DNA from: Methylococcaceae bacterium
Lineage (GTDB): Bacteria; Pseudomonadota; Gammaproteobacteria; Methylococcales; Methylomonadaceae
Direction of reading: 5' to 3'
NCBI GenBank assembly: GCA_005779525.1
Contig: SXIZ01000295.1
Coordinates: 1-5,311 of the forward strand
Length of the DNA: 5,311 bases
The position numbers were made by a program, and so were the translations under genes. The notes below the pieces were generated by a model, which was given only the letters and a program-made list of their open reading frames with translations, had not been told where the DNA came from and did no database searches. Shown here piece by piece: positions 1 through 5,278 of the stretch (position 1 is its first letter; each line of letters opens with the position of its first letter).

Positions 1-555
1 AAAGTAGGTAAAAATCGTCAATGTCGCAATATAAACTTGTAAGCATTAGGGTGTAGCCATTCTTGGGTAGTTGTAATGTATGATTTAATTAACATCATCC
101 CATATTGGACGGTTACATTTCTTATCCCGAACTCAGGTTAAATAACTAAAATTTTGGTTTTCGACTAGCCATTTTAAGTTGCCACATTATTTGCACGAGC
201 AATAAGATAACTACATAGAATTTAAGCTTTTATCTTCCGCTCTCATAACCAGCTTCGCTGAAAGCAAAACTGATGGATAAATTAGTACCGCCGAGTTTAG
301 TAATAGTGAAGTCTTAATCCACTCGCCTGAGTTGATCACTGCCCTCCTCTGCACTTCATCCTAAAGCTATCCGTTAAAACGCTCTATGCCCATTACCTCA
401 ATGTAAAACACTCTATAACAGACTTCAGGTCGCTCATAATGTACTATGGCGCACGACAAATTTAAAAAAAATGTGAAATAATTAACATATTTTCTGGTTT
501 GTGCGTTTTATACTATGCGCTGGAATCAAACTTCGTCCACTACAAATATCTAGGT

Positions 556-594
556 AACGTTAAATTTTAGCTGATTTACCATTGTGTTAACGTT
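556..594. repeat. Inverted repeat AACGTTAA/TTAACGTT, possible paired operator
   Basis: AACGTTAA at 556-563 is the exact reverse complement of TTAACGTT at 587-594, with 23 bases between. Each arm also contains the self-complementary hexamer AACGTT. Read as direct repeats, TAACGTT recurs at 555 and 588, 33 bases apart, close to three helical turns. This geometry would suit two dimers of a DNA-binding protein on one face of the helix, but no regulator or target gene is identified and the nearest plus-strand gene starts about 370 bases downstream. Chance in AT-rich DNA remains possible. Confidence 0.3.
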
Positions 595-854
595 GAAGGT
601 CCATGTATTTTAGAAATTCACCTGTGTTTCCGCCGCAACCCCGTACATAAAAAAGTGGATTACATTTTGCTTAATAATTTTTCAATACCCTATGCGCAAG
701 CGACAATCAGGTGCTAGGCCAAGCAGCAGGCGCTGAAATAGTTTCAAACGGAGAATGAGCTACGCTGAAGACATTGGGATAAAACATACATTTGTAGAAC
801 ATATATTGCAGTATGCGCGACAAAAGCATCAATCACAATCAGACATCCAAATCA

Positions 855-874
855 TGCTAAGCGATTGCTTAGCA
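855..874. repeat. Perfect 8-bp hairpin upstream of the zinc-ribbon gene
   Basis: TGCTAAGC (855-862) and GCTTAGCA (867-874) are perfect inverted copies separated by the four-base loop GATT. A further CTTAGC follows at 878-883, so the half-site TTAGC is represented three times in about 30 bases. No T-run follows on the plus strand, so it is not a classic intrinsic terminator. Placement about 95 bases before the start of the small gene is compatible with an operator or a leader hairpin for that gene. That role is inferred from position only. Confidence 0.4.
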
Positions 875-955
875 ATACTTAGCTGCACAACATCAAAACA
901 CACTAAATGAGCCAAATTATCGGGCCAAGCACATCAGGATCAGTCACTTGAACAC

Positions 956-960
956 GAGGA
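956..960 (+). promoter_or_regulatory. Shine-Dalgarno sequence GAGGA
   Basis: GAGGA ends seven bases before the ATG at 968. This is a good anti-16S match at near-ideal spacing. It fixes the start of the small membrane/zinc-ribbon gene and supports that gene being translated. Confidence 0.75.
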
Positions 961-967
961 TAAATTT

Positions 968-1243
968 ATGGGTATAGCTTTTTTATGGGTGATTTTTAGT
1001 TTAGTTGCAGGTGCTATAGCGAGATTTAAAGGCTTAAGAGCGCATCGCTATATATTTTTATCGCTGCTGTTATCGCCGATTATAGGGATTTTTGCGGCTG
1101 TAGCCTCCAAACCCAATTACAGAACGCTAGAAAAACGCAAAATAAAGTCGGGTAAAGCCCAAAAATGCCCGTTCTGCGCGGAAGTCATCAAAATTGAAGC
1201 CAAAGTGTGTCGCTTTTGCCGCCGGGAATTGCCGAGTAATTAA
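968..1243 (+). CDS. Small membrane protein with C-terminal zinc ribbon
   Basis: This 91-residue protein has two hydrophobic segments, roughly residues 3-19 and 28-46. They are joined by a short basic loop (RFKGLRAHR), with a basic linker (about 52-66) after the second. The C-terminus is a zinc-ribbon motif, CPFC-x10-CRFC, with cysteines 67, 70, 81 and 84. The wording CPFCAEVIK.EA..CRFC is typical of the short 'CP(Y/F)CAE.IK.EA..C..C' ribbons found in many bacterial membrane proteins of unknown role. By family resemblance it is an inner-membrane protein with the metal-binding tail probably cytosolic. The ribbon more likely serves structure or protein contact than catalysis. The ATG is chosen for the GAGGA ribosome-binding site seven bases upstream. 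It stands alone, 352 bases before kdpD, so co-transcription with kdpDE is doubtful. No specific function can be assigned. I am confident that it is a gene, less so about topology. Confidence 0.85.
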   Translation: MGIAFLWVIFSLVAGAIARFKGLRAHRYIFLSLLLSPIIGIFAAVASKPNYRTLEKRKIKSGKAQKCPFCAEVIKIEAKVCRFCRRELPSN

Positions 1244-1595
1244 TGCGCTTGCCACATACGAAATTTTCCCAATGCGTATCAAAACCTTATCTCGTTACTC
1301 CCTTCTGCGGATAATACGAAATCGCCTTCAACGGTAACTACCTTTGGGCACTCATCTAGTTGCAGGTGATAGTTTCTTGCTTTAATTTTCGCCCGACGAC
1401 CGCAGCCATCAATTCAGTACCCTTGCGGCAATTTTAGCTAATTTATTGCAATCGAACACAGCACCAGCAAATTTGGCCTACATTCAGAAAAAGCGCAGAA
1501 TTTTAACGAAATTTTTACAGCGTTTTCAATTACTATGCACCTTAAGACCTGAACTCGCCACACGCCTAGTACATAAACCTTGTAAATATTCCTAA
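1244..1595. other. Spacer between zinc-ribbon gene and kdpD
   Basis: This 352-base stretch holds no gene I can support and no trace of kdpC, which usually precedes kdpD. It should carry the kdpDE promoter, but no clear -35/-10 pair stands out. The best -10-like string is TAAATA at 1583-1588, which would place the transcript start almost at the kdpD ATG. There is no GC-rich hairpin with a T-run that would end the upstream gene. The nonamer ATACGAAAT occurs twice (1256 and 1314), and the palindrome TTAGCTAA lies at 1434-1441. A protein-like frame on the minus strand (1279-1413) is listed separately. Confidence 0.55.
1279..1413 (-). pseudogene. Possible remnant of a small minus-strand gene
   Basis: On the minus strand a 44-codon frame runs from 1413 to a TGA at 1281-1279. 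Its translation has balanced, protein-like composition, with stretches such as CGRRAKIKARNYHL, DECPKVVTVEGDFVL and SAEGSNEIRF, unlike the I/N/K/F/Y-rich translations of the surrounding spacer. It has no ATG, GTG or TTG. A TGA lies immediately upstream, and the first codon is ATT. An AAGGG string sits six bases before that ATT, and an ATG in the next frame lies four bases into the open stretch, so either a rare ATT start or a frameshifted gene is conceivable. I do not recognise the family. It may equally be a chance open stretch. Confidence 0.22.
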
Positions 1596-4331
1596 ATGAA
1601 TACGCGTCCTGATCCTGATGAATTACTTGCCCGAGTGGAGCGAGAAAAGGCCAAATCAAAACGGGGTCGCTTAAAAATTTTTTTTGGCGCCGCCGCGGGC
1701 GTGGGTAATACCTATGCCATGCTGTTAGCTGCTCGCGAACGACGTTCTGAAAATCTCGATGTGGTTGTGGGCTTAGTAGAAACGCATGCACGTAAGGAAA
1801 CCCAAGCATTACTCGACGGACTAGAAATACTGCCCACCCGTCAAATTGAACATCGTGGTACCACGCTGCGTGAATTTGACATCGATGCGGCGCTGAAACG
1901 GCATCCGAGCATTATGCTGGTTGACGAACTTGCGCATACCAATGCACCGGGCTCCAGACATCCTAAGCGCTGGCAAGATATTCATGAATTATTAGAAGCC
2001 GGTATCGATGTTTACACAGCGCTCAATGTGCAGCATTTAGAAAGCCTCAATGATGATATCGGGCAAATTTCCGGCATTCGTGTTTGGGAAACAGTACCTG
2101 ACACCGTGTTTGAAGATGCGGATGAAATTGAGTTAGTCGATTTACCGCCCGATGAACTATTACTGCGACTGAAAGAAGGCAAAATATATCTGCCGCAACA
2201 AGCGCAGCATGCTATTCATAACTTCTTTCGTAAAGGCAATCTAATCGCCTTGCGCGAATTGGCACTACGCCAAACTGCCAATCGCGTTGATTTACAAATG
2301 CTTAACTATCGGGATGATCATGCGATCCGTGAAGTATGGCAAGTTAACGAACGCATTTTGGTCTGCATTGGGCCTAATGCGCTTGCGGAACGTTTGGTGA
2401 GAGCGGGCAAACGTCTGGCTACCAGCATGCGTGCACAATGGATAGTTGCCTACGTAGAAACACCACAATTACAACGCTTACCCGCAGAAAAACGCGATGG
2501 CATCTTGCGCATTCTCCGTTTAGCCGAACAACTCGGGGCCGAAACCGTGACCCTCAGCGCCCCGGAGATGGGCGAAGCGATTATCCAATTTTCCCGCGAA
2601 CGTAATATCAATAAAATCGTGATCGGCAAACCTACTCGACGCGGCTGGAAACGTTGGCTATTTGGCTCACTGGTCGACGCGCTGATTACGCATGCGCACA
2701 ATATCAATCTGTATTTGTTAGGCAGTCCCCTGAATGCCGATAGCGAAACCTTAGATGCAGAATTTTCTTTGTTAAAACGCAAATCCTTACCCGGTTTATT
2801 GCAACGTTCACAGGTTAAACCCAAAGAATACTATTATCGCTATGTCTGGGCCAGCTTGATTACCTTGCTCAGTGCTTTCATCGCGCACTTGATGGCCGGG
2901 CGCTTAGAACTTGCAAATCTGGTGATGGTTTTTTTATTGGGCGTGGTGTTTATTGCCACGCGTTTTGGCCGAGGACCATCCATTCTGTCATCCGTATTGG
3001 GTGTCGCCATTTTTGACTTTTTATTTGTCCAACCCTATTACAGTTTCTCGGTTCTAGATAGCCAATATCTGATCACGTTAGTGGCGATGCTGGTGGTGGG
3101 GATCGTGATCAGCAATTTAATGGTGAATGTGCGTGCGCAAGCTAAAGTGTCAGCGCATCGTGAACGACGTGCCGCCGCGCTATACGCAATGAGCAAAGAA
3201 CTCAGCTTAAGTCAATCGGAAGACGATGTAGTGCGCATCGCCGTGCAACACCTACACGCGGAATTCAGCAGTCCAAATGTTATTTTATTTCCAGATGCTC
3301 ACGCCTGCATTGGCTATCCCCAGCAAACCGCTCTGCCTGAATCCTTGCATCATGCGGATTTAAGTGTCGCGCAATGGGTGTTTGACCATAATGAAATGGC
3401 TGGACAAGGAACCCATACCCTGCCCGGTGCCGAAGCTATTTATTATCCGATTCACAACGATGATCATGTGTTAGGTGTACTTGCCCTGGTGCCCGTCAAT
3501 TTGCGGCGTATTTTTCTACCCGAACAGCAAAAACTGCTGGAAACTTTTTTACGCCAAATCGCCCAAGCCCTAGCCCGCATCCGATTGACCGAACACGCTA
3601 AACGTACGCATATGCAAATTGAAACAGAACGCTTGCGTAACTCCTTACTGAGTGCGATTTCACACGATTTACGCACTCCATTAGCCACCATCATTGGCTC
3701 AGCCAGCACCTTAGTAGAAGACGAAGGACAACTGCAACGTCAAGATCAGTTAAATCTGGGGCATGCCATTCTCAATGAAGCCGAACGCATGTCGAATCTG
3801 GTCAATAATATATTGGACATGGCGCGCCTAGACTCAGGCGTGGTCGAGCTCAACAAACAATGGCATCCCCTAGAAGAAGTAATTGGCTCAGCATTAACCC
3901 GCTTACAGAAACACTTGGCAGAGCGTAGCGTAAAAGTTAATCTACCGCCGGGAATACCAATGCTCTATGCCGATGCCGTCATGATTGAACAAGTGTTAAT
4001 CAACTTATTGGAAAATGCAGTACGCTATACGCCAGCGGGTTCAGCTTTAGAAATTTATGCCAACCTGGCTGTTGATCAGGTTGAAATTGCGGTTGCTGAT
4101 CACGGTTCCGGTATTCCAGCAGGCTTAGAAGCGCAAGTTTTTGAAAAATTTTATCAAGCGCAACACGAGACTGCCCAGAGCGGTGTCGGTCTGGGTCTTG
4201 CGATCTGCCGAGCGATTGTTGAAGTACACCAAGGCCGCATTCGGGTGGAAAATCGTCCCACGGGCGGGGCAATTTTTAGTTTTACCTTGCCCCTGGATCA
4301 TCCGCCGCCAGAACTCAGTGCGGAAGAATAA
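1596..4331 (+). CDS. kdpD: KdpD sensor histidine kinase, Walker A lysine replaced by Asn
   Basis: This is the inner-membrane sensor kinase/phosphatase for K+ limitation and osmotic stress; its partner is KdpE. At 911 residues it is slightly longer than E. coli KdpD (about 894). The order is: KdpD sensor domain (about 21-232) with Walker B-like IMLVDELAHTNAPGSRHPKRW (residues 106-126); Usp-like domain (252-377); four membrane segments (about 416-434, 438-456, 460-478, 490-509); arginine-rich stretch and GAF-like region (510-660); dimerisation/phosphoacceptor domain with His690 in SHDLRTP; ATPase domain with N box (Asn803, Asn807), G1 DHGSG (835-839), F box (Phe849, Phe852) and G2 GVGLG (863-867). 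The ATG is certain: TAA abuts it in frame and RPDPD matches the family N-terminus. No Shine-Dalgarno precedes it. Oddity: Walker A (31-39) is GAAAGVGNT, with Asn38 (AAT, 1707-1709) where the family has Lys. The kinase core looks functional, while N-terminal nucleotide binding is probably weakened. No kdpFABC lies adjacent. Confidence 0.97.
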   Translation: MNTRPDPDELLARVEREKAKSKRGRLKIFFGAAAGVGNTYAMLLAARERRSENLDVVVGLVETHARKETQALLDGLEILPTRQIEHRGTTLREFDIDAALKRHPSIMLVDELAHTNAPGSRHPKRWQDIHELLEAGIDVYTALNVQHLESLNDDIGQISGIRVWETVPDTVFEDADEIELVDLPPDELLLRLKEGKIYLPQQAQHAIHNFFRKGNLIALRELALRQTANRVDLQMLNYRDDHAIREVWQVNERILVCIGPNALAERLVRAGKRLATSMRAQWIVAYVETPQLQRLPAEKRDGILRILRLAEQLGAETVTLSAPEMGEAIIQFSRERNINKIVIGKPTRRGWKRWLFGSLVDALITHAHNINLYLLGSPLNADSETLDAEFSLLKRKSLPGLLQRSQVKPKEYYYRYVWASLITLLSAFIAHLMAGRLELANLVMVFLLGVVFIATRFGRGPSILSSVLGVAIFDFLFVQPYYSFSVLDSQYLITLVAMLVVGIVISNLMVNVRAQAKVSAHRERRAAALYAMSKELSLSQSEDDVVRIAVQHLHAEFSSPNVILFPDAHACIGYPQQTALPESLHHADLSVAQWVFDHNEMAGQGTHTLPGAEAIYYPIHNDDHVLGVLALVPVNLRRIFLPEQQKLLETFLRQIAQALARIRLTEHAKRTHMQIETERLRNSLLSAISHDLRTPLATIIGSASTLVEDEGQLQRQDQLNLGHAILNEAERMSNLVNNILDMARLDSGVVELNKQWHPLEEVIGSALTRLQKHLAERSVKVNLPPGIPMLYADAVMIEQVLINLLENAVRYTPAGSALEIYANLAVDQVEIAVADHGSGIPAGLEAQVFEKFYQAQHETAQSGVGLGLAICRAIVEVHQGRIRVENRPTGGAIFSFTLPLDHPPPELSAEE

Positions 4332-4343
4332 ACCTCACCTGTC

Positions 4344-4346
4344 AGG
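4344..4346 (+). promoter_or_regulatory. Weak Shine-Dalgarno (AGG) of kdpE
   Basis: AGG ends six bases before the kdpE ATG at 4353 and is the only purine-rich ribosome-binding candidate in the 21-base kdpD-kdpE gap. The weak site and short gap suggest that kdpE translation is coupled to termination of kdpD. Confidence 0.4.
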
Positions 4347-4352
4347 CTGATT

Positions 4353-5048
4353 ATGACCAAATCCAATCCCACTCTGATCGTGATTGAAGACGACCCGTCT
4401 ATCCGGGGTTTTTTACGCACCTCCTTAACCGCCCAACATTTTCAAGTGTTCGAAGCTAAAACTGGCAAACAAGGCATTATTGAAGCCAGCGTGCGCAAAC
4501 CTGACTTGGTCATCTTGGATTTAGGCCTCCCCGATATGGAAGGCGTTGAAGTGATCAAGGCTATTCGTTCCTGGTCAGCGTTACCGATCATCATCCTGTC
4601 TGCCCGCAGTCATGAGCAGCAAAAAATTGAAGCCCTGGATGCGGGCGCCGATGATTATTTAAGCAAACCCTTCAGTTTTGGTGAACTGCTAGCACGCATT
4701 CGCGTCGGTTTACGCCACGCCCTGCGTTCAGGTGAAGCCCTAGCTACCGAAGTGTTTCAAACCGGCCCACTCAAAGTCGACTTACACCACCGCATAGTTT
4801 ATGTAAACGACGCCGAAGTCCATTTAACGCCCATTCAATATCGGTTACTGTGCGTGATGATCAAACATGCGGGCAAAGTCCTCACCCAACAACATATCCT
4901 CAAAGAAGTCTGGGGGCCGTCCTATCAAGAGAATGCGCATTATTTACGCATCTATATGAGCCAATTAAGACAAAAATTAGAACACGACCCCTCGCAGCCC
5001 AAATTTCTATTAACCGAATCCGGGGTAGGTTATCGCTTGAAAGTTTAG
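4353..5048 (+). CDS. kdpE: KdpE response regulator, OmpR/PhoB family
   Basis: This cytosolic transcription factor is phosphorylated by KdpD; in model bacteria it activates the kdpFABC K+-pump operon. The 231 residues are the usual length. The receiver domain (about 7-122) has the acidic pocket Glu12-Asp13-Asp14, phosphoacceptor Asp56 in VILDLGLPD, the conserved hydroxyl Ser83 in ILSARS, Tyr102 and Lys105 in DDYLSKPF. The winged-helix domain (about 135-231) shows LTPIQYRLL, a recognition-helix region around YLRIYMSQLRQKLE and the closing hairpin ESGVGYRLKV. All residues needed for phosphotransfer are present. It starts 21 bases after the kdpD stop, so the two form one operon. It is also in the same reading frame as kdpD, with only TAA and seven sense codons between. 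The ATG at 4353 is the first standard start after that stop. Assignment as KdpE rather than another OmpR-type regulator rests on the sequence pattern and the partnered kdpD. Confidence 0.96.
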   Translation: MTKSNPTLIVIEDDPSIRGFLRTSLTAQHFQVFEAKTGKQGIIEASVRKPDLVILDLGLPDMEGVEVIKAIRSWSALPIIILSARSHEQQKIEALDAGADDYLSKPFSFGELLARIRVGLRHALRSGEALATEVFQTGPLKVDLHHRIVYVNDAEVHLTPIQYRLLCVMIKHAGKVLTQQHILKEVWGPSYQENAHYLRIYMSQLRQKLEHDPSQPKFLLTESGVGYRLKV

Positions 5049-5109
5049 GATTAAACAGCGCCAAGCCCCTGCCCCCCTCGATGACATGACTGTCCGTGAT
5101 TACTATTAA

Positions 5110-5174
5110 TTCCAAGCTCGGAAGTTACAACTTTACAGGCGACTTTTCTGCGTTGCGCAATGCAAAACTTGGAA
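5110..5174. repeat. Nested palindromic element after kdpE
   Basis: TTCCAAG (5110-5116) pairs exactly with CTTGGAA (5168-5174), enclosing 51 bases. Inside lie AAGTT-ac-AACTT (5122-5133) and a 16-base near-palindrome TGCGTTGC|GCAATGCA (5149-5164, a single G/T mismatch pair). The overall shape is an outer stem with inner inverted repeats. It could fold in RNA as a 3' structure, act as DNA operators, or be a small dispersed repeat. No T-run follows the outer arm, so a standard terminator is unlikely. Confidence 0.35.
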
Positions 5175-5212
5175 ATAAGACTTGAGAACTGGTATGTAAT
5201 GAATAAGAAAAG

Positions 5213-5250
5213 AGCATAAAAATACCTTGATTTTTATGTTAGCAAAAATC
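5213..5250. repeat. Two mutually exclusive AT-rich hairpins
   Basis: CATAAAAA (5215-5222) pairs with TTTTTATG (5231-5238) around an eight-base loop, and can extend to 5213/5240 with one G-U pair. GATTTTT (5229-5235) also pairs with AAAAATC (5244-5250), again with an eight-base loop. The two stems share the T-run at 5231-5235, so only one can form at a time. On the minus strand the first stem is followed by CTTTTCTTATTC, so it could end a convergent transcript weakly. The almost pure A-T stems make either fold marginally stable. Confidence 0.3.
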
Positions 5251-5254
5251 CCTA

Positions 5255-5278
5255 TTTACCCAGAACTTTACCCAAAAC
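5255..5278. repeat. Tandem 12-base repeat, two copies
   Basis: TTTACCCAGAAC (5255-5266) is followed directly by TTTACCCAAAAC (5267-5278), with 11 of 12 bases identical. Two adjacent copies may be a recent tandem duplication or a paired binding site for a regulator acting on a gene beyond the right edge. Nothing else in the window shows which. Confidence 0.45.

Larger units (their letters stand above)
1..967. other. Long gene-poor, AT-rich spacer
   Basis: I see no supportable gene in these 967 bases. All six frames are broken by frequent stops, and the longest frames (about 47-51 codons) lack convincing starts or recognisable protein character. The stretch is visibly richer in A and T than the kdp genes. 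It contains an inverted repeat around 556-594, a perfect hairpin at 855-874 and three copies of TATGCGC (514, 691, 812). The plus-strand frame at the left edge ends in a stop at 40-42 and could be the tail of a gene outside the window, but 13 codons are too few to judge. The spacer could be regulatory DNA, an undetected small RNA locus or eroded genes. Confidence 0.6.

Noticed and set aside
1..42. Tail of an upstream gene in frame 1 ending at 40-42
   Set aside because: Only 13 codons are visible and there is no recognisable C-terminal motif.
509..514. TATACT as a -10 promoter element
   Set aside because: No -35-like hexamer lies 16-18 bases upstream, and no gene or evident RNA follows for about 450 bases.
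446..717. ATG GCG start at 446 followed by a run of eight A (464-471), with the next frame open to TAG 568-570 and again to TAG 715-717
   Set aside because: Joining them needs a frameshift at the A-run and read-through of an internal stop. The translation is rich in Cys, Asn, Tyr and Ile as expected of non-coding AT-rich DNA, and no Shine-Dalgarno is present.
755..910. 51-codon plus-strand frame from ATG 755 to TGA 908-910
   Set aside because: GGAG is present but only one base from the ATG, too close to work. The translation is unrecognised, and the frame runs through the perfect hairpin at 855-874. Chance length for AT-rich DNA.
1512..1536. T-rich TTTTTACA...TTACTATG as a KdpE operator for autoregulation
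   Set aside because: Only one half loosely resembles the T-rich E. coli kdp operator. In this AT-rich spacer such strings are common, so it is not supportable without binding data.
1438..1809. 123-codon minus-strand frame overlapping the start of kdpD
   Set aside because: Half of it is antisense to conserved kdpD codons and the rest falls in AT-rich spacer. Its translation resembles no protein, and kdpD is unambiguous here.
2450..4272. Minus-strand open frames inside kdpD (2450-2824, 3464-3709, 4000-4272)
   Set aside because: These are shadows of kdpD codon usage. Compositions are serine/arginine/cysteine-rich and atypical, and no ribosome-binding or promoter signals support them.
4141..5115. 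Out-of-frame openings at 4141-4350, 4850-5089 (plus) and 4900-5115 (minus)
   Set aside because: They overlap kdpD or kdpE almost entirely in other frames, and their translations show no domain or start signal.
5125..5217. 30-codon minus-strand frame with AAGG seven bases before its ATG
   Set aside because: Too short to distinguish from chance. It runs through the palindromic elements and has no recognisable sequence.
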